DNA from: Gammaproteobacteria bacterium
GTDB taxonomy: Bacteria; Pseudomonadota; Gammaproteobacteria; Thiohalobacterales; Thiohalobacteraceae
DNA: 64,000 bases
Reading direction: 5' to 3'
Assembly: GCA_019911805.1 (NCBI GenBank)
Contig: JAIOJV010000074.1
Location: forward strand, 1 to 64,000
Below, one piece after another: positions 1-13,946 of this stretch (positions are counted from its first letter, which is position 1; every line of letters starts with the position of its first letter). The position numbers and the translations under genes are program-made. The notes below the pieces were generated by a model. The model was not told the origin of the DNA. It saw nothing but the letters and a program-made list of their open reading frames with translations, and did no database searches.

Positions 1-18
1 GCCCCCGATCCCCAGCTC

Positions 19-978
19 TCAACTCACGCTGAAATGCCCATAACCCATGATGCGCTGGTAGCGTGCCTTGAGCAGCTGCTCGGGGGTCAGACCGCCGATG
101 TTGTCGAGTTGCTGCAGCAGGGCCTGGCGGAGGGATTCCGCCGTGGCATCGATGTCGCGGTGCGCACCGCCGAGTGGCTCGGGGATGATGCCATCGACGA
201 GCTTGAGTTCCAGCAGGCGCTTGGCCGTGATGCCCAGGGACTCGGCGGCATCCTGGGCCTTGTCGGCGCTCTTCCACAGGATGGACGCACAGCCCTCGGG
301 CGAGATCACCGAATAGGTGCTGTACTCCAGCATCAGCACCCGGTCACCGACACCGATCGCCAGCGCGCCACCGGAACCGCCCTCGCCGATCACCGTGCAG
401 ATGATCGGTGTCTTCAGCTCGGTCATGGCGGATAGGTTGCGGGCGATGGCCTCGCTCTGGCCGCGCTCCTCGGCACCGATACCGGGATAGGCGCCGGGCG
501 TATCGATGAAGGTCAGGAGCGGCAGGCGGAACTTCTCGGCCATCTGCATCAGACGCAACGCCTTGCGGTAACCCTCGGGGCGCGGCATGCCGAAATTGCG
601 CACCAGCTTCTCTTTGGTGTCGTGTCCCTTCTGGTGACCGATCACCATCACCGGCCGGCCATCGATCCGGGCAACGCCGCCGACGATGGCAGCGTCGTCG
701 GCAAAGGCGCGGTCACCGTGCAACTCGTCGAAATCGGTGAACAGGCGTTGGATGTAGTCGAGCGTGTGCGGCCGCTGCGGATGACGGGCGAGCTGTGAGA
801 TCTGCCAGGGGCTGAGCTTGGCGAAGATCGACGCGGTCAGCGAGCGGCTTTTCTCCTGCAGGCGCCCGATCTCCTCGCTGATGTTGATCTCGGTGTCGTT
901 ACCCAGGAACCGCAGTTCCTCGATCTTGGCCTCGAGCTCGGCGATGGGCTGTTCGAAATCCAGGAAGTTGAGGTTCAT
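19..978 (-). CDS. accA: Acetyl-CoA carboxylase carboxyltransferase subunit alpha
   Basis: AccA is half of the cytoplasmic carboxyltransferase that moves the carboxyl group from carboxybiotin to acetyl-CoA, giving malonyl-CoA for fatty acid synthesis. The 319-residue length from the ATG at 978 equals the E. coli protein, and the start [12 protein letters not shown] matches the family N-terminus. An in-frame start 10 codons upstream lies in an intergenic repeat and is not credible. Glycine-rich CoA-binding segments ([25 protein letters not shown]) are visible. It is the last gene of the minus-strand lipid A/replication cluster, after dnaE. An inverted repeat directly upstream replaces the usual ribosome-binding region, and I see no clear Shine-Dalgarno sequence. 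Confidence 0.97.
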   Translation of the reverse strand: MNLNFLDFEQPIAELEAKIEELRFLGNDTEINISEEIGRLQEKSRSLTASIFAKLSPWQISQLARHPQRPHTLDYIQRLFTDFDELHGDRAFADDAAIVGGVARIDGRPVMVIGHQKGHDTKEKLVRNFGMPRPEGYRKALRLMQMAEKFRLPLLTFIDTPGAYPGIGAEERGQSEAIARNLSAMTELKTPIICTVIGEGGSGGALAIGVGDRVLMLEYSTYSVISPEGCASILWKSADKAQDAAESLGITAKRLLELKLVDGIIPEPLGGAHRDIDATAESLRQALLQQLDNIGGLTPEQLLKARYQRIMGYGHFSVS

Positions 979-1028
979 AAGGCGAAAGATACAAGAGGCA
1001 AGAAGCAAGATACAAGTAGAACACGGAA

Positions 1029-4565
<3,537 letters not shown>

Positions 4566-4660
4566 GCCGGGGAGTCTCCGGCTTTGGGCGGGGGGATTCA
4601 AGACTTGACTTGCGCGGCCCGCGGTCCCCGCGCGGAGCTGCCGTCGCAGCCGGCCCGGTC

Positions 4661-4904
4661 AACCACGAAGGACACGAAGGGCACTAAGGAAATCCATAGT
4701 TTATTGCGTAATGCAAAACAGAAGGCGCATGCTGGAACCCGGTGGATCAGCTTGGGTGGGCACCTGTTGCATGCCCACGCGACGGCCGCGGTGATCCATC
4801 GAAGTCGATTCCGCATAGGCGCGGACCAGGTGCCACCCTGCCAAGCCAAAGGCGGGTATTTTTTTCACGTCAATACCCTTGTGTCCTTCGTGTCCTTCGT
4901 GGTT
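4661..4904. repeat. CACGAAGGA-type inverted-arm element (A1)
   Basis: This element fills the 356-base gap between dnaE and rnhB. The left arm 4661-4690 contains CACGAAGGA direct units and the right arm 4876-4904 is its near-perfect reverse complement. The core of about 185 bases has no credible ORF. It does not share the core of the other CACGAAGGA elements near dapC/dapD. No promoter is obvious in it. Confidence 0.85.
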
Positions 4905-4921
4905 ATACGTACACAGGCAGG

Positions 4922-5518
4922 CTATAAGAGCCGCCGTACCGGCGCGAAACTGCGCCGGTGGATGGGGGTGACGCCCAGGCGCGCCAGCGCGGCGAGGTGC
5001 CCGGGGCTGGGATAGCCCTTGTGGCCGGCCAGGCCGTAGCCCGGGTACTGGGCGTCCAGTTCGACCATCTCGTGGTCGCGCGCGACCTTGGCGATGATGG
5101 AGGCGGCGCTGATGGCCGCGACACGGCTGTCACCCTTGATGACCGCCTCGGCCGGGCAAGGCAGCTCGGGGCAGCGGTTGCCGTCGATGAGTGCGAAATC
5201 CGGTACCGTCGTGAGTGCCAGCACGGCACGCCGCATGGCCAGGAGACTGGCCTGCAGGATGTTGAGCGCGTCGATCTCCTCCACCTCGGCGCGTCCCAGG
5301 GCCCAGACGAGCGCACACTCCCGGATGATCGGTGCCAACGCCTCCCGGCGCGTCTCGCTGAGCCGCTTGGAATCGGCCAGACCGTCGATGGGGCGCGCAG
5401 GATCGAGGATCACCGCGGCCGCCACCACCGGCCCCGCCAGCGGGCCGCGACCGACCTCGTCGACCCCGGCGACCAGGCGCAGACCGCGGGTGAAATCGAA
5501 GTCCACGTGGTCGTTCAT
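4922..5518 (-). CDS. rnhB: Ribonuclease HII
   Basis: RnhB cleaves the RNA strand of RNA-DNA hybrids and starts removal of misincorporated ribonucleotides. The 198-residue reading starts at MNDHVDF (5518), which matches the usual family length (E. coli 198). A start seven codons upstream lies in a repeat arm. The signature [14 protein letters not shown] with the catalytic Asp-Glu pair sits near residues 18-31, DSKRLSE follows, and later acidic residues are retained. It lies between lpxB and dnaE, the conserved order, but is separated from both by repeat elements, so it may depend on read-through or an unrecognised local promoter. Confidence 0.96.
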   Translation of the reverse strand: MNDHVDFDFTRGLRLVAGVDEVGRGPLAGPVVAAAVILDPARPIDGLADSKRLSETRREALAPIIRECALVWALGRAEVEEIDALNILQASLLAMRRAVLALTTVPDFALIDGNRCPELPCPAEAVIKGDSRVAAISAASIIAKVARDHEMVELDAQYPGYGLAGHKGYPSPGHLAALARLGVTPIHRRSFAPVRRLL

Positions 5519-5533
5519 CCTGAACACCGCGTT

Positions 5534-5812
5534 TGCCACGGGAACACGCGGAACGGCACGGACCGAGACCTTTCAGCCACGGAACCCACGGGGGATTTCT
5601 TATCCTGAAAATTCATATCAGCCACGGAAACACACGGAAGAACACGGAAATAAAACCGTGTCACAAAGCTCCGCTTCAGCACCTGGCGGGTGATAGGGGC
5701 TGTTGTGTGAAGCATATGATCTTGTCCGTGTTTTCCCGTGTGCTTCCGTGGCCAATACGGTTTGGGGGTTTGTGGGTCAGTGATTGTCAGTGTATTCCGT
5801 ATGCTTCCGTGA
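5534..5812. repeat. CACGGAA-type inverted-arm element, nested (B1)
   Basis: This fills the 313-base gap between lpxB and rnhB. The inner pair of arms is 5621-5650 (CACGGAA units) and 5724-5752 (reverse complement). Outside it lie partial left arms at 5534-5562 and 5574-5594 and a partial right arm at 5791-5812, so one arm pair sits inside another. The inner core, read on the minus strand, shares the AAGATCATATGCTTCACAC segment and the CCAGGTGCTG segment with five other copies in this window. No gene is seen here. Confidence 0.85.
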
Positions 5813-5831
5813 CTGAGATGCGGCTGCAGAT

Positions 5832-7013
5832 TCATCGTCCGGCGACCTCGAGCACGGCCGCTGCGGCGCTGCGATCGGCATCGCGGCGCAGTGCGTGATG
5901 CAGCTCGTCGAAGGCGGTGATCAGCCGCGTGCGCGTGGCGCTGTCGTCCAGGCATTGCAGGACCGCCTCACCCAGGATCTCCGGCAGCACGTCATCCTGC
6001 AGGAATTCAGGGACCAGTGCCCGCCCGGCCAACAGATTGGGCAGTGCGAAATGCGGCAGTTTGACCAGCCGCCGCGCCAGCCAATAGGTGAGCGGCGCCA
6101 GGCGGTAAGCCACCACCATCGGCCGCTTCAGCAGCAGCGCCTCCAGGGTCGCCGTACCCGAGGCCAGCAGCACGGCGTCGCTCGCCGCCATCACCTGGCG
6201 CGCATTGCCGTCGATGAGTTGCACCGGCAACTCGCCCCCCTGCCGGTCGAGGGCCGTCACGAAGATCGCGCGGGTGGTCGCATTGGCCAGCGGCACCACG
6301 AAATGGATACCGGGCCGGTGACGCACACACCACGCCATCGTCCCGACGAAGCGCTCGGCCAGCCGCGCCACCTCGCCGGCACGGCTGCCGGGCAGCAGCG
6401 CCACCAGGGGGACGTCCGTGGGCAGCCCCAGGGTCGCCCGCGCCGCGTCCGCCGCGACACGCTCCGGGATCATGTCGGCGAGCGGGTGCCCGACGAACGA
6501 CACCGGTACGGCATGCTCACGGTAGAATTCGGCCTCGAAGGGGAACAGGGCCAGCATGCGGTCGACACTGCGCGCGATCTTGCGGACCCGGCCACGCCGC
6601 CAGGCCCACACCGAGGGGCTCACATAGTGTACGGTCGGGATACCACTGCGCTTCAATCGCTGCTCGACACCCAGATTGAAATCCGGCGCGTCGATGCCCA
6701 CGAACACGTCCGGTGGATTGGCGAAGAAATGCCGGACGATCTCACGGCGGATGCGCAGCAACCGCGGCAGATGCACGAGCACCTCGACCAGGCCCATCAC
6801 CGACAGTTCCTCCAGCGGGAACAGGCTGTGGCAGCCGGCGGCCAGCATCTGCGGCCCGCCGATACCTTCGACCACCGCGTCCGGATGATGCTCGTGGATG
6901 GCGCGGATCAGGCCGGCACCGAGCAGGTCACCGGACATCTCGCCGGCGACGATGCCGATGCGCAGGGGTGCGGTACTCGGTTGCGGGGTTTGCATAGGAG
7001 ATTTTATTGCCAT
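5832..7013 (-). CDS. lpxB: Lipid-A-disaccharide synthase
   Basis: LpxB is the membrane-associated GT19 glycosyltransferase that joins UDP-2,3-diacylglucosamine and lipid X into the lipid A disaccharide. It has 393 residues (E. coli 382). The N-terminal RIGIVAGEMSGDLLGAGLI motif and the HYVSPSVWAWRRGR and LLPGSRAGEV segments are diagnostic. A start six codons later (MQTPQPS, 6995) is possible; neither start has a strong Shine-Dalgarno sequence. It follows lpxA in the lpxD-fabZ-lpxA-lpxB order, with a gap of about 130 bases. Confidence 0.96.
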   Translation of the reverse strand: MAIKSPMQTPQPSTAPLRIGIVAGEMSGDLLGAGLIRAIHEHHPDAVVEGIGGPQMLAAGCHSLFPLEELSVMGLVEVLVHLPRLLRIRREIVRHFFANPPDVFVGIDAPDFNLGVEQRLKRSGIPTVHYVSPSVWAWRRGRVRKIARSVDRMLALFPFEAEFYREHAVPVSFVGHPLADMIPERVAADAARATLGLPTDVPLVALLPGSRAGEVARLAERFVGTMAWCVRHRPGIHFVVPLANATTRAIFVTALDRQGGELPVQLIDGNARQVMAASDAVLLASGTATLEALLLKRPMVVAYRLAPLTYWLARRLVKLPHFALPNLLAGRALVPEFLQDDVLPEILGEAVLQCLDDSATRTRLITAFDELHHALRRDADRSAAAAVLEVAGR

Positions 7014-7141
7014 ATTGGCGGGGACATGTCATCCAAGCGGCTGGGTCTGTGAAAATCTCGACGACGCTTTGAAAGACCTGCTTACTTTGGTGAGACTTGC
7101 TGGCATGCCCCGGCGGGTCCGGCTACCGACTGGGCACGCCT

Positions 7142-7912
7142 CTATCGCACGATCCCGCGCTGCCGCTTCTCCAGAAACTCGACCATAATGCCCACTTCCC
7201 GGCAGTCGGCGGCCTGCACACGCAAGGCCTCGATGGCCTCCTGCAGGGTGAGCTTGGAGCGGTACAGGGTCTTGTAGGCCTGCTTGAGCGTGCGGATGGC
7301 GTCGGCGTCGAAGCCGCGTCGCTTGAGCCCCTCGGTATTCAGGCCATGCGGCTGGGCGGAGTAACCACTGACCATCACGTAGGGCGGTACGTCCTTGGCA
7401 ATGCCGGTGCTGAAGGCGGTGAAGCTGTGCTCGCCCAGGGCGCAGAACTGATGCACCAGGGTGAAACCGCCGAGGATCACGTAGTCCTCGATGCGCACAT
7501 GCCCGGCCAGCGAGGCATTGTTGGCGAACACCGTGTGGCTGCCGATCACGCAGTCGTGCGCGATGTGCACATAGGCCATGATCCAATTGTCATCGCCGAT
7601 GCGCGTGACACCCTGATCCTGCACGGTACCGCGATTGATGGTGACGAACTCGCGGATCGTGTTGCCGTCGCCGATCTCCAGGCGCGTCGGTTCGCCCGCA
7701 TATTTCTTATCCTGCGGGGCATCACCGAGCGAGACGAACTGAAAGATACGGTTGTCGCGGCCAATACGGGTCGGGCCGTTGATGACCGCGTGCGGGCCGA
7801 TGGTGGTACCGGCGCCGATCTCGACGTCCGGGCCGATCACCGCATAGGGGCCGATGCTGACATCCTCGGCCAATTCCGCCTTCGGGTCGACGACTGCGCG
7901 CGGATCGATCAA
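7142..7912 (-). CDS. lpxA: UDP-N-acetylglucosamine acyltransferase (TTG start)
   Basis: LpxA transfers a hydroxyacyl chain from ACP to UDP-GlcNAc, the first step of lipid A synthesis. The N-terminal half is a hexapeptide-repeat left-handed beta helix and the tail is helical. I place the start at TTG 7912: the protein then begins [L/M]IDPRAVVDP, matching the E. coli start MIDKSAFVHP, with 256 residues. A GGAG sits about 10 bases upstream, and the TTG overlaps the fabZ stop as TTGA, suggesting translational coupling. An in-frame GTG at 7936 would add eight residues and lacks this support. Confidence 0.95.
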   Translation of the reverse strand: MIDPRAVVDPKAELAEDVSIGPYAVIGPDVEIGAGTTIGPHAVINGPTRIGRDNRIFQFVSLGDAPQDKKYAGEPTRLEIGDGNTIREFVTINRGTVQDQGVTRIGDDNWIMAYVHIAHDCVIGSHTVFANNASLAGHVRIEDYVILGGFTLVHQFCALGEHSFTAFSTGIAKDVPPYVMVSGYSAQPHGLNTEGLKRRGFDADAIRTLKQAYKTLYRSKLTLQEAIEALRVQAADCREVGIMVEFLEKRQRGIVR

Positions 7913-8364
7913 ATGTCTACACTCCGTTCCGTGCACATGATCTGAGCACTCGCGGCAAGCTTGCCCGCGACGGTCGCCTCGCCCTCGAACACCCAGATAC
8001 CCCGCTTGCTGTTGACGAAGCGCACCTCGAGCATGAGCTGATCACCCGGCTCCACCGGTCGCTTGAAGCGCGCCTTGTCGATACCCACCAGGTAGAACAG
8101 TGAATCGTTGTTGGCGGCACGATCCACGGTGCGGAATGCCAGCAGACCGGTGGCCTGCGCCAGTGATTCAAGGATCATCACTCCGGGCATGATTGGCCGC
8201 TGCGGGAAATGGCCATTGAAGAACGGCTCGTTGAAGCTCACGTTCTTGTAGCCGCGCAGGAATTCACCCTGCCGGTAGTCCAGCACACGGTCGATGAGCA
8301 GGAAGGGATAACGGTGCGGCAGCAGCCGCAGGATGTCGTTGATGTTCAGTGTCGTCTCGGTCAT
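7909..8364 (-). CDS. fabZ: 3-hydroxyacyl-ACP dehydratase FabZ
   Basis: This hot-dog-fold dehydratase converts 3-hydroxyacyl-ACP to trans-2-enoyl-ACP in type II fatty acid synthesis, sharing its substrate pool with LpxA/LpxD. It is 151 residues, as in E. coli. The motifs [14 protein letters not shown] and [22 protein letters not shown] carry the catalytic His and Glu. Its stop overlaps the start of lpxA. Between it and the upstream lpxD lies a nested repeat of about 280 bases, unlike the tight junction common in relatives. Confidence 0.97.
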   Translation of the reverse strand: MTETTLNINDILRLLPHRYPFLLIDRVLDYRQGEFLRGYKNVSFNEPFFNGHFPQRPIMPGVMILESLAQATGLLAFRTVDRAANNDSLFYLVGIDKARFKRPVEPGDQLMLEVRFVNSKRGIWVFEGEATVAGKLAASAQIMCTERSVDI

Positions 8365-8399
8365 GTCCGTATCTCGTCATCCCAAACTCGCAGTCTTAT

Positions 8400-8683
8400 G
8401 GCCACGAAATGCACGAAAACACCATTAATACTTGAGATCATGGCTGCCTCATTATTTTTGCGCTGAACACACCTGTTTCAGCCACGGAAGCACACGGAAA
8501 AACACGGACAAGATCATAGGCTTCACACGATAGCCCCACGGTACCTGCCAGGTGCCGGGGCAAGGCTTCGGGACGCGGTTTCATTTCAATGTCTTCCGTG
8601 TGCTTCCGTGGCAAATCCGGCTTTGGGTTTTCGGGACCGCCGTGACTCAAGATTTTTTCGTGAATTTCGTGCATTTCGTGGCT
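8400..8683. repeat. CACGAAATG-type outer element (A2) enclosing a CACGGAA-type element
   Basis: Outer arms 8400-8423 and 8657-8683 (units CACGAAATG / CACGAAAA) are reverse complements and enclose a complete CACGGAA-type element. The right arm touches lpxD: the lpxD TAG stop (8682-8684) is the first part of the arm. This 317-base gap between fabZ and lpxD contains nothing else recognisable. The nesting implies that one unit inserted into an older one. Confidence 0.85.
8480..8652 (+). repeat. CACGGAA-type element, full copy (B2)
   Basis: Left arm 8480-8509, core about 8510-8592, right arm 8593-8612, then a conserved right flank to about 8652. The core begins AAGATCATAGGCTTCACAC, contains GCCAGGTGC and ends with a GGTTTCATTTCA segment. 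The flank following the right arm (GCAAAT..GG.TTTGGGTTT) is shared with the copies at 36532 and 47111. It lies wholly inside element A2. Confidence 0.85.
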
Positions 8684-9707
8684 AAGCGTCTTTTCCTGCC
8701 AGCTTCCGCTCCAGTGCCTGCAGGCGCCGGGCCATGTCATCCAGGCGCCGCAGGCGCGCGACGATCCGGTTCCACTGCTCGCCGGGCAGCACGGCCAGGC
8801 CCGAGGAGTACACACCCGGCTCAGTGATCGACTTGGTCACCATGGACATGCCGGTGACCACGGTGTGGTCGGCAATCTCCAGGTGCCCGACCACACCGAC
8901 GCCGCCAGCCAGCATGCAGTGGGCACCGATCCGGGCGCTGCCGGAGATGCCGACGCAACCGGCGACGGCAGTATGCGCGCCGACCTGCACGTTGTGTGCG
9001 ATCTGAATCTGATTATCGAGCTTGACACCGTCGGCGATCACGGTGTCCTCCAGCGCCCCCCGGTCCACGGTCGTGTTCGCGCCGATTTCGACGTCATCGC
9101 CGATGTACACGCTGCCGAGCTGTGGAACTTTGATCCAGCGACCGGCATCCTTGGCGATGCCAAAGCCGTCGCTGCCAACGACCACACCGGGATGAAACAG
9201 GCAATCGCGGCCGATGCTCACACCGTGACACAGTACGACGCCGGCGACCAGGCGCGTGTTCGCGCCGATGACGACGTCGCGCTCCAGTACACAGCCGGGG
9301 CCGATCACCGCACCGGCACCGATCGCGACGCGCGCGCCGATCACACACAGCGGGCCGATGCTTGCCGTTGGATCGATGTGGCAGTCGTCTCCCACCACCG
9401 CCGTCGGATGCACGCCCGGTGGTGGTGTCTCCACCGCGGTGAGCAGTGTCGCGACCCGTGCGTAGGTCGCGTACGGATTACTGCTTACCAGGGCCGGTAC
9501 CGGACAGGCTGCCAGATCCGCAGCGGCCAGGATAACGGCCCCGGCGCGGGTATCATCGAGGTAGCGGCGATAACGCGGATTTGCCAGAAAGCTGATGCAG
9601 TCCGGCCGCCCGTCCTGCAGCGTACAGACACCCGCGATGGACAGTGCCGCGTCACCGTGGGGTTCGGTCCCCGTGCGCGCGGCCAGCTCACCCAGTGTCA
9701 AGCTCAC
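8682..9707 (-). CDS. lpxD: UDP-3-O-acylglucosamine N-acyltransferase
   Basis: LpxD adds the second hydroxyacyl chain during lipid A synthesis. It has 341 residues (E. coli 341), with an N-terminal uridine-binding domain (residues 1-100) followed by hexapeptide repeats of the IGxxxxIGxx type (roughly 105-290) and a short C-terminal helix. The start MSLTLGELAARTG matches the family. It follows skp with a short gap. The TAG stop is formed at the boundary of a repeat arm. Confidence 0.97.
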   Translation of the reverse strand: MSLTLGELAARTGTEPHGDAALSIAGVCTLQDGRPDCISFLANPRYRRYLDDTRAGAVILAAADLAACPVPALVSSNPYATYARVATLLTAVETPPPGVHPTAVVGDDCHIDPTASIGPLCVIGARVAIGAGAVIGPGCVLERDVVIGANTRLVAGVVLCHGVSIGRDCLFHPGVVVGSDGFGIAKDAGRWIKVPQLGSVYIGDDVEIGANTTVDRGALEDTVIADGVKLDNQIQIAHNVQVGAHTAVAGCVGISGSARIGAHCMLAGGVGVVGHLEIADHTVVTGMSMVTKSITEPGVYSSGLAVLPGEQWNRIVARLRRLDDMARRLQALERKLAGKDA

Positions 9708-9732
9708 CCGATTGCACCCTCTGCCGCTGGCC

Positions 9733-10236
9733 TCAGTTGCCTTGCTGTTTCAGACGCGTGAGCACCGCATCGGTGATGTCGATGCGGGTACTGGCGAACA
9801 CCACGCCTTCGCTGACGATGAGATCATAGTTCTCTGCCTTGGCCAGATCGACGATGGCATCGTACAAACGCCGCTGCAGCTTGGAGAGCTCTTCGTTGCG
9901 ACGGATGTTGAGATCCTCGCGGAACTCGTCCTGGGCGCGCTTCAGGTCACGCTTGCGGCTGACCAGATCACGCTCGGCCTTGCCGCGGTTGGCATCGCTC
10001 ATGACGGCAGCATCGCGACCCAGCTTGTCTTCCGTCTGTTTGATGTCACGCTGCAGTGCGACCAGCTCTTTCTCGCGTGGCGCGAATTCCGCCTCCATCT
10101 TGCTGATGGCCGCCTTGGCCTGCGGCGCCTCCTCCATCAGCTTGACGGTATTCACGAACCCGATCTTGACCTCCGCCAGCACCAGTGCTGGCGCCAGCAG
10201 GCACAGGGCAAACAGGGTCTTCACGATATAACGCAT
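9733..10236 (-). CDS. skp: Periplasmic chaperone OmpH/Skp
   Basis: Skp holds unfolded outer-membrane proteins on their way to the BAM complex. The reading from MRYIVKTLFALCLLAPALVLA (10236) gives 167 residues with a cleavable signal peptide of about 20 residues; a start nine codons upstream would bury the signal. The mature part is highly charged and predicted helical (residues 40-120), as expected for the tentacle-like coiled coils. It lies between bamA and lpxD, the conserved position. Confidence 0.95.
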   Translation of the reverse strand: MRYIVKTLFALCLLAPALVLAEVKIGFVNTVKLMEEAPQAKAAISKMEAEFAPREKELVALQRDIKQTEDKLGRDAAVMSDANRGKAERDLVSRKRDLKRAQDEFREDLNIRRNEELSKLQRRLYDAIVDLAKAENYDLIVSEGVVFASTRIDITDAVLTRLKQQGN

Positions 10237-10275
10237 ATTCAAGGTATGTCTCCCGGCTCTCAAGAAGTCACGAAA

Positions 10276-12555
10276 TCACATATTGGTGCCAATGGTGAAC
10301 TGGAACACCTGGGTATCGTCGCCCGCCTTGTCGTTCAGCGGCTTGGCCAGGCTGAAGGTCAAGGCGCCCAGCGGTGACAACCACGTGGCACCCACACCAA
10401 CGGAATAGCGCAGCTCCGCGGCATCGAAGTCATCATAACCCGGATAGACGTTGCCCACATCCAGGAACGTGCTCATCCGGAACGAATTGCTCTGGGCAAA
10501 GAACGGTGGCGGGAACAGGATCTCCACGTTGCCGACCACCCGGAAACCGCCACCCAGCGGATCGTTCTGGGAATCCCGCGGGCCGAGGGTATTGTCCTCG
10601 AAGCCACGCACCGAGCGCACGCCGCCGGCATAATAATTCTTGAAAAACGGCAGCGCGTCGAAGTCGCCGAAGCCGTCGCCATAGCCCACCTCGCCGTTCA
10701 GCATCAGGGTGAACTGCCGGGTCAGCGGCACGAAGGTCTGTTGCTCGTAACCGAGCTTGTAGTACTGCAGGTCCATGCCCGGAACGGTGATCTCGGCGGT
10801 GGCGCGCTGCAGGGTGCCACGGTCCGGGAAGATGATCTTGTTGCGGGTATCGTGCGCCCAGCTGCCGGTCAGCTTGACACTATCGAAGCGGTTGCCGTTG
10901 GCGTCGATGAATTGCCGGACCTGGTCAGAGGAATAGATGGTCTCACGGATGTCCAGGTTCTCGTATTCGACGTTCAGGCGCACTGTGTCGAATTCGTTGA
11001 TCGGGATACCGTAACTGACGTTGCCACCGAAGCTATTCACGGCGTAGTTGGAAAGATTGGCCTCGCTGGCGTCGGTCTCACGGTAATAGAGACCGAAGCC
11101 GCGGCTCACCCCATCGATGGTGTAGTACGGATTCAGATAGGAGAAGCTGTAGATCGTATTCACGTCACTGTTATTGAAGGCCAGGCTGACACGCTTGCCA
11201 CTGCCCAGGAAGTTGTTCTGGCTGATGCTGGTGTTGAACAGGATACCGTCCGTCTGCGAATAGCCCACACCCACCATCAGGTTGCCCGACGGCCGCTCGG
11301 TCACCGAATAGTTTACGTCCACCTGGTCGGTCGTACCGGGCACCGTGGGGGTCTCGACGTTGACCTGCTCGAAGAAGCCGAGGCGGTCCAGGCGGGTGCG
11401 TGAGCGCTCCACCGCCGCGGCCGAGAACCAGCCGCCCTCCATCTGGCGCATCTCGCGGCGCAGCACCTCGTCGCGGGTGCGGGTGTTGCCCACCATGTTG
11501 ATACGGCGTACATAGACACGCTTGCCGGGGTCGACGAAGAAGGTCACGATGACCTTCTTGGTCTCGTGATCGACGTCCGGGATGGTGTTGACGTTGGCGA
11601 AGGCATAGCCCTCGTTGCCGAGCCGCTCGCTGATGCGGGTGACGGTCTCAGTGACACGTTTGCGCGAGAATACGTCGCCCGGATTCAGGTCCACCAGCGG
11701 GAAGAGCTCCGGCGGGTCGACCACCAGGTCACCGGCCAGACGCACCTCGCTGACATGGAACTGATCACCCTCGGTGACGTTGATGGTGACATAGATATCC
11801 TTCTTGTCGGGCGTGATCGACACCTGGGTGGAATCGATGCTGAAGTTGATGTAGCCACGGTCCAGGTAATAGGATCGCAGCATCTCCAGATCACCCGACA
11901 GCTTCTGCTTGGAATACTGATCGACGCCGGTATAAAAGGACAGCAGTGTCGGCGTACTGAGCTGGAAATCCTTCAGCAGTGTCTTGTCGCTGAACACCTT
12001 GTTGCCGACGATGCTGATCTGCTTGATACGCGCGGCACGGCCTTCCGAAACGTCGATGTTGATGCCGACGCGATTGCGTTCCAGCGGTGTCACGGTGGTG
12101 GTGATCTTCACACCGTACTTGCCGCGGCTGAAGTACTGACGCTCGAGTTCCTGCTCGACCTTCTCGAGCAGTGAGCGGTCGAACACACGCCCCTCGGCGA
12201 AGCCGATTTCCTTCAGCGATTCCAGCAGCGGCTCGGTCTCGATATCCTTGTTGCCGGTAATCTCGATGCTGGAGATCGCCGGGCGCTCCTGTACCACGAC
12301 GACGAGTACACCGTTGTCGCGCTCGATGCGCACGTCCTTGAAGAAGCCGGTCCTGAAGAGGGCCCGAATGGCCGCGGCAGAGCGTGCCTCGTCGAAGGTT
12401 TCGCCCGTCTTCACCGGCAGGTAGCTGAACACTGTGCCGGGCGCGATGCGCTGCAGGCCCTCGACACGGATATCGGTGACAGTGAACGGCTCGAAGGCCC
12501 AGGCATTCCCCGCGACCGCGCCGGCCAGCACGCAGGAGCGCAACAAAAATCTCAT
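10276..12555 (-). CDS. bamA: Outer membrane protein assembly factor BamA
   Basis: BamA is the Omp85 beta-barrel that folds outer-membrane proteins. From [20 protein letters not shown] (12555) it has 759 residues, with a signal peptide, five POTRA repeats (roughly residues 22-420) and a C-terminal 16-strand barrel ending in a beta-signal (QFTIGTNM). The [13 protein letters not shown] motif on barrel loop 6 is present. Two in-frame starts further upstream would hide the signal peptide. The order rseP-bamA-skp-lpxD is typical of gammaproteobacteria. Confidence 0.97.
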   Translation of the reverse strand: MRFLLRSCVLAGAVAGNAWAFEPFTVTDIRVEGLQRIAPGTVFSYLPVKTGETFDEARSAAAIRALFRTGFFKDVRIERDNGVLVVVVQERPAISSIEITGNKDIETEPLLESLKEIGFAEGRVFDRSLLEKVEQELERQYFSRGKYGVKITTTVTPLERNRVGINIDVSEGRAARIKQISIVGNKVFSDKTLLKDFQLSTPTLLSFYTGVDQYSKQKLSGDLEMLRSYYLDRGYINFSIDSTQVSITPDKKDIYVTINVTEGDQFHVSEVRLAGDLVVDPPELFPLVDLNPGDVFSRKRVTETVTRISERLGNEGYAFANVNTIPDVDHETKKVIVTFFVDPGKRVYVRRINMVGNTRTRDEVLRREMRQMEGGWFSAAAVERSRTRLDRLGFFEQVNVETPTVPGTTDQVDVNYSVTERPSGNLMVGVGYSQTDGILFNTSISQNNFLGSGKRVSLAFNNSDVNTIYSFSYLNPYYTIDGVSRGFGLYYRETDASEANLSNYAVNSFGGNVSYGIPINEFDTVRLNVEYENLDIRETIYSSDQVRQFIDANGNRFDSVKLTGSWAHDTRNKIIFPDRGTLQRATAEITVPGMDLQYYKLGYEQQTFVPLTRQFTLMLNGEVGYGDGFGDFDALPFFKNYYAGGVRSVRGFEDNTLGPRDSQNDPLGGGFRVVGNVEILFPPPFFAQSNSFRMSTFLDVGNVYPGYDDFDAAELRYSVGVGATWLSPLGALTFSLAKPLNDKAGDDTQVFQFTIGTNM

Positions 12556-12584
12556 GGTAGCGGCTTCCATTTCTTGTTGTCGTC

Positions 12585-13946
12585 TCAACCGAGCAGACGC
12601 GTGAAGTCATTGAACAGCGCCAAACCCATCAGCGCGAGAAGGGCGGCAATGCCGATCCGCTGACCGAACAACTCGGTCTGCTCCGAAACGGGACTGCCCT
12701 TGAAAAACTCAATAAGGTAATACAACAGGTGCCCCCCATCCAGTACCGGCACCGGTAACAGATTGAGTACGCCCAGGCTGATGCTGACGATGGCGAGAAA
12801 ACCCAGAAAGGTGGCCAGCCCGATGCGCGCCGACTGGCCGGCGTACTCGGCGATGCTGAGCGGACCGCTGATGTTGTCGAGCGACGCCTCGCCCACCACC
12901 ATCTTCCACAGCGTGCGCAGCGTCAGCACGCTCATGTCCCAGGTCTTGACGAGGCTCGGCCCCAGCGCGGCGAGTGGCCCGTAGCGCGTCTCCGTGCGCA
13001 GCTCCGCGCCGAGTCCCGGCGGTATGCGCACCTCTGCACCGATGCGGCCGATGGCGCGGTCGTCGATGACGACGCGGTCCGGTCGCAGCGTCAGCCCGAT
13101 CACCGCGCCATCGCGGTCGACCCGCACCGCAATGGGCTGCTCGGCGTGCCCCTGCACGTACCGGACCCAGTCCCCCCAGTCCTCCATGGTGGTACCGTCG
13201 GCACTCAGGATGCGGTCGCCGGGCTGCAGACCAGCGGCGGCCGCCGCCCCGTCGGGCACTATCCGCTCGATCACCGCCGGCAGCCGCGGGCGCCAGGCCT
13301 TGAGGCCGAGCTTGTCGAGCAGATTGCCGCGGTCCAGCAGTCCCTCCACGGGACCCAGGTCCAGATAGACAGTGCGCACCCGGCCGTCGATACCCTCCAC
13401 CTCCAACGCCAGGCGACTGCGGTCCAGCGCCCCCTCCAGCAGCGCCAGCAGGGCGCTGTCCCAGGTCGGGGTGGCGACACCGTCGATGCTCTTCAGCAGA
13501 TCGTGCGTCTCGATGCCGGCCGCGGCGGCCAGGCCCTGCGGTACGGGTTCGATGATCGGCTTGGCGCCGGGCACGCCGTACACGAACATGGCCCAATAGG
13601 CCAGGATGGCGAACAGGAAATTGAAGGCCGGCCCCGCCACCACCACCGCCATGCGCCGCCCGACGGGCTGGCGGTTGAAGGCGCGTGCGCGCTCCGCGAC
13701 GGGCACCGGCCCCTCGCGCTCGTCGAGCATCTTCACATAGCCGCCGAGCGGGATCGCCGCGACGACGAATTCCGTGCGGTCGGCGCCGTGGACATACCGC
13801 CACAGCGGCTTGCCGAAGCCGATCGAGAAGCGCAGCACCTTCACGCCGACCTGGCGCGCGACCCAGTAGTGCCCGAACTCGTGCACGGTGATGAGCAGAC
13901 CCAGGGCGAGCACGAAGGCCGCGGCCGCGATCAGGAAGGCGCTCAT
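12585..13946 (-). CDS. rseP: Site-2 RIP metalloprotease RseP
   Basis: RseP is an inner-membrane zinc protease that cleaves RseA after DegS and so releases sigma-E. It has 453 residues (E. coli 450). The [11 protein letters not shown] motif (HExxH) is in the first transmembrane helix, two PDZ domains occupy the central periplasmic part (about 120-310), and the C-terminal helices contain [19 protein letters not shown] with the third metal ligand. Its start overlaps the dxr stop by four bases (ATGA). Confidence 0.97.
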   Translation of the reverse strand: MSAFLIAAAAFVLALGLLITVHEFGHYWVARQVGVKVLRFSIGFGKPLWRYVHGADRTEFVVAAIPLGGYVKMLDEREGPVPVAERARAFNRQPVGRRMAVVVAGPAFNFLFAILAYWAMFVYGVPGAKPIIEPVPQGLAAAAGIETHDLLKSIDGVATPTWDSALLALLEGALDRSRLALEVEGIDGRVRTVYLDLGPVEGLLDRGNLLDKLGLKAWRPRLPAVIERIVPDGAAAAAGLQPGDRILSADGTTMEDWGDWVRYVQGHAEQPIAVRVDRDGAVIGLTLRPDRVVIDDRAIGRIGAEVRIPPGLGAELRTETRYGPLAALGPSLVKTWDMSVLTLRTLWKMVVGEASLDNISGPLSIAEYAGQSARIGLATFLGFLAIVSISLGVLNLLPVPVLDGGHLLYYLIEFFKGSPVSEQTELFGQRIGIAALLALMGLALFNDFTRLLG

